Below are positions 11,007 through 22,495 of a stretch of 64,000 nucleotides of DNA, piece by piece (the stretch's first letter is position 1; every line of letters begins with the position of its first letter). Below the pieces are notes generated by a model, which was given only the letters and a program-made list of their open reading frames with translations, made no database searches and was not told the DNA's origin. The position numbers and the translations under genes were made by a program. This DNA is from Lotus japonicus (taxonomy: Eukaryota; Streptophyta; Magnoliopsida; Fabales; Fabaceae), in assembly GCF_012489685.1 (NCBI RefSeq), contig NC_080044.1, forward strand, positions 73,828,732 through 73,892,731. Direction: 5' to 3'.

Positions 11007-11666
11007 CATGGGTACGTTCATTTGGGCGGCGTACCCGTACCGGGTACGTACCCGGTACGAATACGCGACGGGTACGCGTACGGTACGTACCCGGTACGTA
11101 CCCTTTTCAAAAAAAAAAAAAAAGGGGTTCCGGGCCAAAACGACGTCGTTTTGGCCATTAAAAAAAAAAAAAAACAGAACAAATCGCGTGAAAAGGGAAC
11201 AGTCTGGCTTCTCAAGGGTTCAGTTCACGAACCACAAGGAAACCAGCGTCGCCTCCGCCATCCCTCTCCACCGTGCGCCTCCGCCGGCCACCACCTTCCT
11301 CTCCAGCGTGAGCCTCCGCCGTCCCTCTCCTCCGTGGTCTCTATCCTGATCCTGTTGTTGCTCATGGTTTCCCAATAACTCTTGCCTTAAGAAAGCATTG
11401 ATCCTCCTCAAGTTAATCAATTCTTCAGCTTCAGTTTCGCGTTCCTTCTTGACCTGCTCTAATTCATTCAGAAGCTGGCTGTAATCTTCTGATTCAATCT
11501 GCAAATAATATTTCAGTGGTTTTTTTTTTGCATAATTTATTTATATTTAAATATTATGTATAAAAAATATATATATATCTAACGTACCCGTACCCCTATT
11601 TTTTCAAAAATCGCGTACCGCGTACCCAATACCGTACCCGTACCGGGTACCGTACCCGTACCCGTG
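11007..11666. mobile_element. GGTACCC-rich foldback element carrying gene-derived DNA
   Basis: The left arm (about 11007-11105) and right arm (about 11584-11666) consist of GGGTACGTACCCGG-like units and are inverted relative to each other, ending CATGGGTACG and CGTACCCGTG. Between them lie two poly-A tracts, a 24-bp perfect palindrome at 11133-11156 (half-site GGCCAAAACGAC), GC-rich leader-like DNA and an exon fragment on the minus strand (11335-11498). No TSD can be matched. The architecture is like the CGATACG elements but the motif differs. Confidence 0.6.
11335..11498 (-). pseudogene. Captured exon fragment, CHUP1/IPGA1-like coiled-coil protein
   Basis: On the minus strand an open frame reads ESEDYSQLLNELEQVKKERE and then AEELINLRRINAFLRQEL. 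The second block fits the conserved segment of CHUP1-family proteins (consensus close to EELVYLRWVNACLRYEL), which bind actin and position chloroplasts. The fragment is preceded by ATATTATTTGCAG, a good intron 3' splice site, so intron plus exon DNA appears to have been copied. The homology fades near 11335 into GC-rich DNA of different origin. It lies inside the foldback element 11007-11666. CHUP1 proteins are close to 1000 residues in Arabidopsis, so this is only a scrap of one. The family assignment rests on my recall of the consensus. Confidence 0.6.
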
Positions 11667-12187
11667 CAACACAGCTGAAAAGAAACTGGATGGCACACTT
11701 GATAAATATCTGGCGTTCTTATTTAGGTTCTTTCTGGTATGCTCAATGTTTCTTGTGGAATGGCTAATAATTAACTTGTTTCTTGAAACTTTCATTTAGG
11801 CTCCTCCTCTTGAATCAGGCACTTCCACTGATCTTTCTCTAATACTGATACTAGTGTAAGCTATAATCCAATGACTTGATCCATGCAATTCCTTGACCTG
11901 TAAGTGCTATCAAGCGATGTCCTTGGGGAAAATTCATCTTGTCTTTGAAGTATTAATACATGTTTTGAGCTTCTGAGGGAAAAAAATACTTAGTGGTTCT
12001 GAAATAATAGAACCACTTCATGTACCACAAAGGAAAGTTCAGGAAATTAAATATTTTTCTTGAACCATAAGAACCAAGACTGTTGAAATGGTCAGCAATA
12101 AAGGGTATTGTTTCAGACATCAATATTATAATAACAGTTATATGTTTGAGGATCAAATGCTCATGAGAAAGATTTTGTTTAGTGTAA

Positions 12188-13214
12188 GGTTGCGTTTGGA
12201 TGAGGGATTGTAGAAATTCAAGGGATTTTAAATGCTAGGGAATTCAATTGACTCAATTTAATTCCCTTGATTTTCAAATTTCATTGTTTGGATAAAATGG
12301 TGAAATTCCCTCAATTGTAAAATTCTTTGTTTGGGTAATATAATTGAATTTCCTTCATTTAATTTTTTTTATCTTAATATAATCGGCCGAAAACCTGAAA
12401 GTCGACCGAAAACCCTAAAAATCAGCCCGACTCTCAACAATCGACCGAAACTTTAAAAGTCGACACAAAACCCTAAAAAGTGGTCGAAAAAATGAACGTC
12501 GGCCGAAAATCCAAAAATCGACCGAAAACCCTAAAAATCGCCAGACTCTCAAAAATCGGCCGAAAACTCCAAAGTCGACACAAAACCCTAAAAAGCGGCC
12601 CAAAACCCTTAAATGACCAGAAAACCCTAAAAATAGGCCGAAAACGTGAAAGTCGGCTCAAAACTCAAAAATCGGCCCATAACCCTAAAAATTGACCCGA
12701 CTCTCAAATATCGACCGAAAACCCTAAAAATCGACCCGACTCTAAAAAATCGGCCAAAAACTCAAAAGTTGGCACAAAAACCAATTTTTAGGGTTTTGTG
12801 TTGACTTCGAGTTTTCGGCCGATTTTTGAGAGTCGGGCTGATTTTTAGGGTTTTGGACAAACTTTCAGTTTCTTGGCCGATTTTTGAGTGTCGGACCAAT
12901 TTAGGGTTTTGGGCCGATTTTGAGTTTTTGGCTGACTTTCGAGTTTATTGCCAATTTTAGGGTTTTAAGCCGAGATTAATTTTTTTGACTGAATTTAGAT
13001 AGGGTTAAGGGAGAGATGAAGAATTTGAAATTCCTTCCTATTTTGAGGTGATTTCAATTACCCTAAATCCTATTGAGTGAAATACCTCATTTAATTACTA
13101 GTAATTTGAGAATTCCCCACATTAGATATCCAAACAGGATATTTTAATTGAAGGGATTTAAAATACCTTCTAAAATTACATTCCCCTCAAATATTCCTTC
13201 ATCCAAACACAACC
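12188..13214. mobile_element. Foldback element with CGGCCGA/CCCTAAA repeat arms, TSD TAA
   Basis: Left end GGTTGCGTTTGGATGAGGGA and right end (read inward) GGTTGTGTTTGGATGAAGGA are inverted repeats; TAA flanks both (12185-12187 and 13215-13217). From about 12382 to 12780 the DNA is a degenerate array with units like CCGAAAACCCTAAAAATCGA. From about 12781 to 12985 the same motif appears in inverted orientation (TTTTTAGGGTTTTGGGCCGA). The element could fold into one long hairpin. The TSD fits PIF/Harbinger. The open frames here are products of the repeat, not genes. Confidence 0.7.
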
Positions 13215-13217
13215 TAA

Positions 13218-16200
13218 GGGTTGATTCCACTATGCATGGAGATGACCTTTAAGATCTTGAGTCTGGAATACACAATCTGATTATATATTTTGATCAAGTT
13301 TGTGAACAATTTCTACTGAATCTGTATTGAAAAGTCTGAAGGAAGGTTATGAAAAGAAGGATGAAAGATTTTTGTAGCAATTTCTCTTGAGTTGTATATT
13401 GATCCATGGTTTTTCTATTATAAATTTAGAAGACAATCTGGTTTTCTTAATATTCTGACCCTTCTATGAGCCTTCTATTTTATGTGTATTAGAGTTATTA
13501 GAGTATTATGGTATTGAAGAACTGTAAATTAATTGGAATAAGGGACTAAAGATTTTTTTGGGCATAGAGAGCTGTTGAAGAATTTGAGATGTTGGTGGCC
13601 TTACTCAATTCTTGAAGGTCTATGCTCTTTTTTTTTTTGGTCAAGTCTATGCTCTTTCTTTGACAGAAAGACAAATAGGGTCTATTATAATGGGCCAATG
13701 TTATTTACTTACTGGGCTTTCTAACTTTTTTATTTGTCAAGTGGACTGGGAAAGCAAACAATATTCCTGTCAAAATTAAGCTTACGCCATGGCCATGCCC
13801 AATGAAAAACTTATGATCATGACCACTTTTAAATATTTTTAATAGTTTGGATGCCAAATATTTCAAGACATGTCATAATTTGGTTTTTTTTTGTTGAAGA
13901 TTTTGGACTTAGTTGTTTTAGGACTCAACCGAAGTGAAATAACTCAAGCTCAAAAACAATATCTCTTTTGAACTTGTATATCTTTCTTTCATTTTTGGTT
14001 GATTATGAGTTTGCACATCATTTTTTTTGCGTGTTCTCTATGGAGTCATTTTCTGCAGCCTCTTGCATTTTATAGCCTTTTTAGTTTCTTCAGAATGGGA
14101 AGGCCTAAAAGTTCATCAGTGATCAGACCAATGTATTTGTAACAAAATGCTAAGCTAATAGAAAAGAAAAATATAAGAAGGGCTATTAATTAAATGTTTA
14201 AGCATAAAAAAGATGTTAATGAAAATAAAACTATACATAATGTCACTATTATATGTACTATTTATTTTTAAAACTAAAGGGTCACTTTCTGAAGAAATCT
14301 AAAGCTAGTTATCTTAATCCACTACACCTTACATAAATATAATAATTAAAACATAATTGTAATAATTTTGAGAGGAAATAAAAATTTAGAGGAAAGCAAA
14401 AGATTGTGTTCAATGCGACATAAATAAAAGTGTTGGTCATGGTATACAACTTTTCCACATGAATATAGTTCTCTTACTAGATACATTATATATATAAATA
14501 AATGTATATGATTTTCTTAGTTAATTTTTTTCCAATGTACTTCATAGGAGGTAGCCATGAGACTAATCCCCTTTAAATTATGCATGTATAACTATGAGGT
14601 GCGAAAAAAATATTTTCCATATTATTGATGTTCTTGTCCAAAGTATATAGTTGAGTATTGAAGTTTTAAAAAATAAATACCAGAGCTCAACTGATATTTT
14701 TTTTTGCCGTAACCAATGTATCTACACAACTGACAAACGTAAGAATAATTTCTCGCCTATGCCAATGTCAATTCACACGGTTACTAATTAAGGCTTGTAT
14801 CTAAATACACATAGTTAGTTAATTAAATCGTATTACTAGGTTATCTTTGCGTGAAAGCATGAAAATGGCACCGAATTTGTTGGAAATTCTGAAAGTGATT
14901 TTCGTCCAAACCTTTGGAGCGCATGTGTTTTTTTAGCACATTGAAATTTCGTCTTGCACCGTAAATGCATAGAAACATGTTGAGTTGATCTATACCATTT
15001 ACTTCACTTTGGTTTAGCTTTCACGCAAACTACATGTAAGTGTCAAATATCCACTCACTCACCTCGTTAATGCTTTCTCTTCCGTATGCACAAAATCAAT
15101 CACGACAATGACAAGCTTCAACTTATGAGTACCAGATTGAAGCCACTGATAATGCTATACAGTAAAGTAGCCGAGTTCATTTCCACTATGACACTGGACG
15201 ACAGAAAAAGAAGAAAAAACCTGAAGCCAGTTTTGGGGGTGGGGCTTCTACCTCTAGCTAGGTCTTCTCTCTTTCATACCATTATTTGATATATATAACG
15301 ACTAACGTATAAACATGAAACACTAGCTAGTAACAACTGAACTCACAAAAGTCCTGCATATATGCTGCAATTGATGCCGATTGACTACTAATAATCTTTA
15401 ACCTGTACTTCGAACTAACTCTAGCTGAATTTATTTTTGTTTGACAACCTTTTGTATACATTAGCAGCAGTTTTAACCTCCAACAAAAACATTTGCAGTG
15501 GTTTAAAACCACACTTAATGTGTATATATGATGAGTGTCAAACATATCTGTATGTCTATCCATAGTTTTGATATATATACTGAAGAAAGATTATATAGGG
15601 TGCATTATAATATTCGTATGCGTGTGTAACTTAAAATTTCATAAAATTCACACCAAATAAAAAATTGTATTAACATACATTAATCTCATAGTGAAATAAA
15701 TCCATATCTTTATGGAAAAAAGACAAAGTTTTGAATTTTTTTTTAATTACCTTTGAATGTATGACCATATACTTTAAAATATATATTAGTCTCTTATCTC
15801 ATTAAGTGATGACATATACAACTAAATTAAATTAAAAAAATGAAAGTGCACCAAATTGAGAGTTTAATTTAAAGCGGAATTACACCATGTGCTATATATG
15901 TAAAGCTCATCTCATTTTGGATGGAGACATGTCACTAAGATTAAGTGGTTGCTTTTTTACTTTGTGGCTTGTATTGTATCTGGCTCTGCTATCGATCCAT
16001 CAATAATGCTTTTCTGCCACAAAAAGCTTTTGATGTAGATGCTTGGTTTTGAGTTTTGACAATGCATAACTCAATTTGCTCCTTCCGAAAACCTCGCGCC
16101 CCATTGGAATAATATTAATACATAAATTTATTCCTGCAGGGTGACCTCATTAACAAAGTCACATTTTTCTCCTATCTATTCAAAAGCATATATATGTTGC

Positions 16201-16463
16201 AACCAACATGCTGTATGATGCAACTGTTGATGTCACTACATTGCAGTTTATAGGTTACAACTTACAGGGGAATGTAAAAAAAAAAGTGATTTAGGAACTC
16301 AAGCATAGTGTAGACATGCAGTAACATTGTAAATTGAGATTGAGGGGTCGACACTGACAATTTTTGAAAGGTAAATTTCAGTTGTTTTTCTGATTGTAAA
16401 TTGAGGGTTGAGACCGTCACAATTTTCAATTAAAAAGCAAATTCTAATACATTTTCGGATGAA
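13218..16463. other. Long AT-rich intergenic stretch
   Basis: Read on both strands; no gene, TSD-flanked element or RNA gene could be supported. The longest open frames (15086-15289 plus and 15327-15563 minus) lack any recognisable motif. Confidence 0.45.
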
Positions 16464-17279
16464 TTACCGTTTATGGCGATGTTGTTGTGGTTTGAAAGTG
16501 AAAGAATTCCTACGGTTTGGTATCAAGGAAGCCTCTTGGTAGAATTTAGAAAAAAGCACACGTAAGGATTCGTTGTCTGCTTGCTTAATATGAGCCACGA
16601 AGTGTGAAGTCATTGGAAGGTCTCTCTGGTTGATCCAATGGTGGACATACCGCACGAAAATATCACACACCAATATGTAACTCATCCAAGTTCCGGGAGA
16701 CCTTTCGTAAAGTTTGAGGCAAGGTTTTGCACATTGTTGCTCGCGAAGCCCCACGAGGTCAATATCTATTGTGCAGGGTTTGAATGTTGGCGCTTTTTGG
16801 ACCTTGTCAAACAACTTCAGGGCGGCTAGAGTCGGGGAATAAGGAAGTTGGAAAGGAAATTTGTCCTTGTCATCCTAATTCGGCATGCATAGTATCCATA
16901 TCTCGGAGATGAGTGCCTCCTGTGGTCTGGGTCATATTATGGCTGACCTTTAAAATTTGAACACGAACCTCCCTCATAATGGGGAGGAACAAGATGCCAG
17001 AACTCTTGACTAGGATAGCGCTAGCTATGATCACACGAGGAGGTTTTCCCCATAAAGTTATTGGCCAGGATGACTGAAGGAGGTTGTGTTGGAACTCTAT
17101 CGGCTAGGGGAGGTATGCAACTGCAACCGTCTCTTTCATGTTGCAAATTGCACCTCCAATGTTCTGATGAGTTCGTCACAAAGCTCCGATGCGACTCCTT
17201 CTACTTCATCATGTGGAGGTTGTTGTGACGGTGCGGGTGGCTGGTAATTCACCGCCACCTCCACTTGGATGGTCACCAT
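16464..17279 (-). pseudogene. Unrecognised degenerate coding remnant
   Basis: On the minus strand two open blocks have better composition than their surroundings. A 48-codon block (17279 to 17136) starts with ATG and is Pro/Gln-rich then acidic. A 116-codon block (16814 to 16464) contains segments such as LYERSPGTWMSYILVCDIFV and HHWINQRDLPMTSHFVAHIK. Stops and shifts separate them. I do not recognise the family. It may be a gag-like or plant-transposon-associated protein of an old element, but that is a guess. The two blocks may even be unrelated. Confidence 0.35.
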
Positions 17280-18754
17280 TCTGGTTAACTTTTTCTTGGT
17301 AGATTATAAATTGGTTGCCTTTCGCGGAAAGGTTTACAATTTCCTTGTTTCCTTCTAGTAGTCACCATGCTAGAGTTGAATAAGAATACAATTTTCTTAT
17401 ATATTTAGAGTCGTAACAAACTTGAAGGGAATCAAGTGTATGAACGCATAACAAATATATTAGATATTATGCAACATCACTTTAATTATGAGTCCTTATT
17501 CTTACAAAGTATAGGATCTAGTCAATGTTGGGACAATATAATAGATCTTTGATTGTATTCGGTAACAATATGGTTGCAAAAAGAGTAGTTTACGCAACAA
17601 CAACAAAAAGCTCATTTTGAAGAAAATTGATGTGCTATTCTTGGTGTTCTAATCCAAGCATAAGAACTAGTAATTAAGGCAAAGAGTTTGGTAGAAAAAC
17701 AAATCCTTGGTAGAGCTCTCTGGTCAGCATATCCTTAGATGCATGAAAGATGCCCCCACTTTTGCGATAGCATATATCCAACTACCTCAAAGATTGTCCA
17801 CATACATTTTTATGCCATGTCCAACCAAATGCAATATGGACACAAATATCTCTATTCCTCTCATTTGTACTCCTTTCAATCGGCACTACATCTTGATCAA
17901 TAATATAGATTAGTTGCTTTTAGTTTTTTTAACAATTTAAGCTATTGACAAATTCTTTTGCTACCTAATTCTTAGATTTTTGTAGATTCCTTGTGTTCAT
18001 TTTCTTGGTGCATGCACAATGTTGAAACCAATTCAAAGATCGAGCCAACCTTTCAAAGAGATACAGGAGAAATAAAGTTAACATAATTAAATAAAGGAAA
18101 CGAAGGAGGAGAGAGGGGGAAAAATGTCTTTATATATATAACCTTTCTTACTTTTTCCCCAAAGGAAAGTATATTACTTGCACGATACTTGCAATGTAAT
18201 TATTGGTGGTTCTTGACAGTTTGGTAGGTTTAATTTCTTCCCCTTTCTCTTAAAGGATGACCAGTTAAGGAATCTAGATCAATTATTTAACGTTTATGTT
18301 CCTCTCCTTTACTATCCTCCATATATTAAAATAGTTGTAAATGAAAGCAAGTCGTAGAAAGGACCACACATGATTTGCATCCCAATACCCCCACAACATA
18401 TATACTTCGGAGATCTTTGAGTTAATTTAATATAGAAATTGAATAATTAAGAAACCATGGGTTTGAACTTAACAGACGGGATCAGATAGAGTGCAAAAAA
18501 CTAAATCTAAGACAAGATACTATAACATTAGCTTCCCTTTCCATTGCATAAATAATTGAGAGGGAGGAGTAGAAAGTTAAAATTAATCTGATTTGCTTTT
18601 GAAAAATGAGATTTGGCACCAAAAAATAGAATATTAATTATTATTGGGAACAGTTTAAATTGTGAAAGGGTAAATTACACTTTACTATCTTTAACTTTGC
18701 ACATATGACATTAAACTTTATTTTTCTCTAAAATCCACACTCTAACTCATCTCT
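17280..18754. other. Intergenic DNA
   Basis: AT-rich with no supportable gene or bounded element. Confidence 0.45.
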
Positions 18755-19085
18755 TCTAACTTTTGTGACCGAATATCATAATCTGTCACAATATCTTTGG
18801 CACTAAATAATAAAGATATAATTAGTGACGAACTTACAGAGGAATGTTTTTAGTCGCAAGTCCCATCACTAATTTATATTCATCTATTTAACGGTAAATT
18901 TTTTTTTTTGTCTCTTATACTCGTCACTAGTGCCCGCAAATTTTAACAAATAAATTAAAATTTGTCGCTCATATTGACTTTTTTATGATGAAATTGTCAA
19001 TTTGTAAAACTATGACGAAGTTTGTAACGGAAAAATATTTCTTATAAAATCTGTAACTAAATTTTGTCATTATTATTCATGAACT
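18755..19085. repeat. Degenerate GTGACGAA/CGTCACTA subterminal-type repeat
   Basis: Short dispersed units (GTCAC, GTGACGAA, CGTCACTA, in both orientations) recur every 30-60 bp. This looks like the subterminal repeats of old CACTA-type DNA transposons. Similar arrays occur at 20625-21060 and 51860-52290. No termini could be fixed. Confidence 0.35.
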
Positions 19086-19489
19086 TTTAACCAGAGATTT
19101 TGTGTCATCTCAAAAATTGAAATAGCTAGGATGAGGGGTAGAGTAAATTTTACTCCCTTTTAGAGAAGAATATAGTATCATATAAATAAAGTTTTTTTTT
19201 TTTGAAATGAAATAAAGTTAAAGATAATGGAGTGTTGTTTACATTAATTATTTTTGGAGTCTCTATCTTCAGTTTCAAAATCACAACTTCAATTACAGTT
19301 TTTATCTCTAAACTATAAGTATTAGGTGGTTCATTATCTATATGATGTATGCTATACATAACTTCCCACTTTTGTTATAAAAATATATACATACTCATTA
19401 AGTACCATGTTTGTATTAAAGATAACAAAGCTCCAAAATCTGATTAAAGCCCTTCTAGGATTGTTTAGAATCTCAACCTTCCTCCACCA

Positions 19490-20057
19490 TGAAAAGCGCA
19501 TAACTTTTAGATGCGTTATGTTCAGGGTACCTTACAGTTGGGATTGCATCTTTATCCTTCTCCTATCGAGAAGCTTATTTCCTACACCGATGCTGATTGG
19601 GGTGGATGTCCCGACACACGTCGGTCTACTTCTGGCTACTGTGTGTTTATGGGTGACAACCTCATCTCTTGGTCATCCAAGAGACAACCCACTCTTTTCC
19701 GGTCCAGTGCTGAGGCTGAGTACCGGGGCGTTGCTAATGTGGTTTCTGAATCGTGTTGGCTACGTAACCTGCTTTTGGAGCTTCACTTCCCTCTTTCTCA
19801 GGCTACTTTGGTGTACTGTGACAATGTCAGTGCTATCTACCTATCCGGCAATCCAGTCCAGCATCAGCGCACTAAACATATTGAGATGGACATTCACTTT
19901 GTTCGAGAGAAGGTCGCCCGTGGTCAGGCGCGTGTTCTTCATGTTCCCTCTCGTCACCAGATTGCGGACATCTTCACCAAAGGCCTCCCTCGAGTTCTCT
20001 TTGATGATTTTCGATCCAGTCTCAGCGTTGGCGAACCTCCCGCTTCGACTGCGGGGG
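19490..20057 (+). pseudogene. Ty1/copia RNase H fragment (3' end of pol)
   Basis: The frame 19511-20062 carries the C-terminal RNase H of a copia polyprotein: RYVQGTLQLGL, SYTDADWGGCPDTRRSTSGY, SSAEAEYRGVA, VYCDNVSAIYLS, KHIEMDIHFVREKV and HQIADIFTKGLP, in the usual order. Everything upstream (gag, protease, integrase, reverse transcriptase) is missing. The first codons (about 19490-19515) carry a small indel relative to the family, so the open frame starts after a frameshift. A purine-rich tract (GCGGGGGTG, about 20051-20059) follows, then the 3' LTR. It is a 5'-truncated, dead copy. Confidence 0.9.
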
Positions 20058-20223
20058 TGTGATAGAATAGGAATGTCATGACTATTCTTCCTGTAATTAT
20101 GCTGTAATCATGCTAGTCATATTAGGCATTAGTTTGACTTTAACCTATTCATTTTTGTATATATATTGAATCACTATTAATGAGAAGGACACCAAATTAT
20201 TTCCATACTCTTCCTATCTTACA
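20058..20223 (+). mobile_element. 3' LTR of the truncated copia element
   Basis: Starts TGTGATAGAATAGGAA directly after the polypurine tract and ends TTCCTATCTTACA, so it has TG...CA ends with an inverted terminal match over about 10 bp. The size (about 166 bp) fits short plant copia LTRs. There is no 5' LTR and hence no TSD. Confidence 0.6.
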
Positions 20224-20263
20224 ATAACTTTTAGACAAAGTTTATATATATGTTAAAGTTGGA

Positions 20264-20340
20264 AAGATTTTTTTTTATAAGCCAAATTAACATTGAAAGG
20301 CACAAGGGGTGCCACCCATAGTACAATAGAGGAAATAAAA
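20264..20340 (-). mobile_element. LINE 3' tail fragment with poly(A)
   Basis: The minus strand reads TTGTGCCTTTCAATGTTAAT then TTGGCTTATAAAAAAAAA, resembling other LINE ends in the window (compare 41830-41840 and 53205-53325). Only the terminal part is present. Confidence 0.5.
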
Positions 20341-20624
20341 CAGAAACAGGGAAATAGTCAAAAGTGGAGAGAGTGAAAAAAGAACAGCAGCAAAAATCAA
20401 AGTGCTACCCAAAGAGACTACTACTACTCCCAATCAAATAGATGCGAAACCCAACCACAATTACCAACCAAATCACCTTCCCTGGTTAATACTTTTGACA
20501 GTACGATCAAATTGGGTTAATTATTTTTTAAATAATGTAGAAAATAAAACTATTTGCCAAAAAAATACTTTAAAAACAATTACCCAACATGGCGTGGTTT
20601 ATGCCTTGTAGGATAAAGAAATTT

Positions 20625-21060
20625 ATAATTTGCGATGAAAAATTAATCTGTTACAAAATTCTTAAAACTGTAAATTAAGTAGAAGAGATGAATTTAGCAA
20701 CATAATTTTGAAAGGAAAGTATTATGTCGCAAGCGAGGTCACAAATCTAAAAAATGATAACTTTACCCTAAAAACTACTTTGTCGCATTAGTGACGGAAT
20801 ATGCTCCCTCGCTAACCACTACTTAAGATATACAAGTTGTAGATGGAATTTTGAGTGGGGAAAATCCGTCACAAATAGAGACGGGATTAGAGACTATTTG
20901 GTGTTTTATGAAAAAGTTGTATTTTGCAAATTTGAGATGAAGTTTGCGATGGAAAAGTTCTCTCTCTCTAGTTTTGCATCACTAGTTCCGGCCTCTCTAG
21001 AAATAAATCTGTGATGAAATTTGCGAAGGAAAAGTATCTATCAGATTTTTTTGACTAAAA
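20625..21060. repeat. Degenerate GTGACGGA/CCGTCACA repeat array
   Basis: Units such as GTCGCATTAGTGACGGAATA and AATCCGTCACAAATAGAGAC repeat in both orientations. Together with the array at 18755-19085 it may be the two ends of one old CACTA-like element interrupted by the copia and LINE fragments; this is inference. Confidence 0.35.
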
Positions 21061-21293
21061 CTCTATGTGCTCTTCTACACCTGAAGTCTCTGCTTCATTA
21101 TTGATTCAATAATGATTTGTACTGCTGCCATTGAGGTAAATTATTAGAGAAATATTGGAAAAATACGTCACAGATGTGATATATATGATACCACTACTAG
21201 GCACTAACTAGAAGAGAGAAATAAAGAGGAAAAAATATCCCAAGAACCCGTATTTCTTTTAACTTCACATGCCTCCTTGTACCCGTACAATTA

Positions 21294-21477
21294 GAGTAAT
21301 GATATATACACATTTTATCTTTGAAACACTTCATTTCCACCTCTTTTTATTTCTATCTCTCTTCTCTTATCATCTATCACATCTAATACTTTCTCTCTCT
21401 TACTTTTTCTTTTCTTTCTATCTCTCTTTATTCCACCTCTCTCCACCTCTCTTAGAGGTGTGAAGATAACATTATTG
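21294..21477. mobile_element. Mutator-type MITE, copy A, 10-bp TSD
   Basis: Ends GAGTAATGATATATACACA and (read inward from the right) CAATAATGTTATCTTCACAC. A perfect 10-bp TSD CGTACAATTA flanks it (21284-21293 and 21478-21487). The interior is TC-rich (CTCTCT-type runs). The 184-bp length is nearly the same as copy B. Confidence 0.8.
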
Positions 21478-21697
21478 CGTACAATTATGATCGCGAGTTA
21501 CAACTTTTTTAAAGTACTATGTGCAAAGTGGGCAGTGGCATCATAATTCAGTCATATAGCAGTTTAAACAGCTAGTTCAGCCTGTATGTATACCGAACTA
21601 GCCTGATCCAGTAGATTGTCTGCATTCACCTGCATCAGGTTGTCATAAACAAAAGGGCACTGCATTTTACTGCAGTTTGAAGAAGACATGTAGCTAA

Positions 21698-21882
21698 CAA
21701 TAATGATACTTACACACCTTTCATTTGAGGTGGAAGAGGTGGAATGAAGACAGAGATAGGAAGAAAAGAAAAAGTAAGAGAGAGAAAGTATGAGATGTGA
21801 TAAATGATAAGATGAGAGAAATAGAAACAAAAAATGTGGAAATGAAATGTTTACAAAATGAGGTGTGTATATATCATTACTC
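21698..21882. mobile_element. Mutator-type MITE, copy B, 9-bp TSD, inverted relative to A
   Basis: Ends CAATAATGATACTTACACAC (left) and (read inward) GAGTAATGATATATACACAC. A perfect 9-bp TSD TGTAGCTAA flanks it (21689-21697 and 21883-21891). It is the same family as copy A in opposite orientation, 220 bp away. Confidence 0.8.
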
Positions 21883-22125
21883 TGTAGCTAATCCAGCCCC
21901 CACACATGCACCAACTTGCTCAACTGATCACCTGACAATGAAATGTGTCCCTCCAGGTAATTGTGACACCACAACATTTCCTTTCGATTCTCGTATTGAT
22001 GTCACTTAAAATTGAACAACATAATTCATAACAAGCCCGTTTGTGCTATAATATGGAGGAAATAATGCATCCCACTTATGTGAAAAGGTGACCTTTTCAG
22101 CACCAAGCACCATGATCATAACTTC

Positions 22126-22171
22126 TATTTCTGATTGACTAGAACAGTTATTTCTGATTGACTAGAACAGT
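22126..22171. repeat. 23-bp tandem duplication at a hAT insertion site
   Basis: Two exact copies of a 23-bp unit ending GACTAGAACAGT lie end to end at 22126-22148 and 22149-22171; the second copy runs into the left end of the hAT-like element. Confidence 0.85.
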
Positions 22172-22487
22172 GACGGCAGAAATTTGATGTTGTGACGAAA
22201 ATATTTACATATAAATTCGTATAAAAATATTTCATATATACTATTAGATGTGAGTGCATTTTTTATCAAAGGGAATATAAGTAAGGACAGTTTTTTACCA
22301 AAGATGGTCCTCAAAAACTACATGTTTTACTATTCAAGTGAGAGCATTTAACAATGTAGAACACAAGTGAGAGTATTTTTTACTAAAAAAAACCACATAC
22401 TTTTACTACTCAATTTTTTTTTAATGATTTTTTAAAAAATAAGTTAGGGCACATGCCCTCATAGGCTTGCACTTAGATCCGTCCCCG
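22168..22487. mobile_element. hAT-like MITE with near-perfect 8-bp TSD
   Basis: Left end CAGTGACGGCAG, right end (read inward) CGGGGACGGATCTAAG. Flanks are GACTAGAA (22160-22167) and GACTAGAC (22488-22495), a 7/8 match. No coding capacity. Confidence 0.6.
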
Positions 22488-22495
22488 GACTAGAC

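Noticed and set aside
12415..12695. Repetitive ORFs on both strands
   Set aside because: Produced by the degenerate tandem repeat of the foldback element.
19407..20081. 224-codon plus-strand ORF
   Set aside because: Alternative frame of the copia RNase H fragment.
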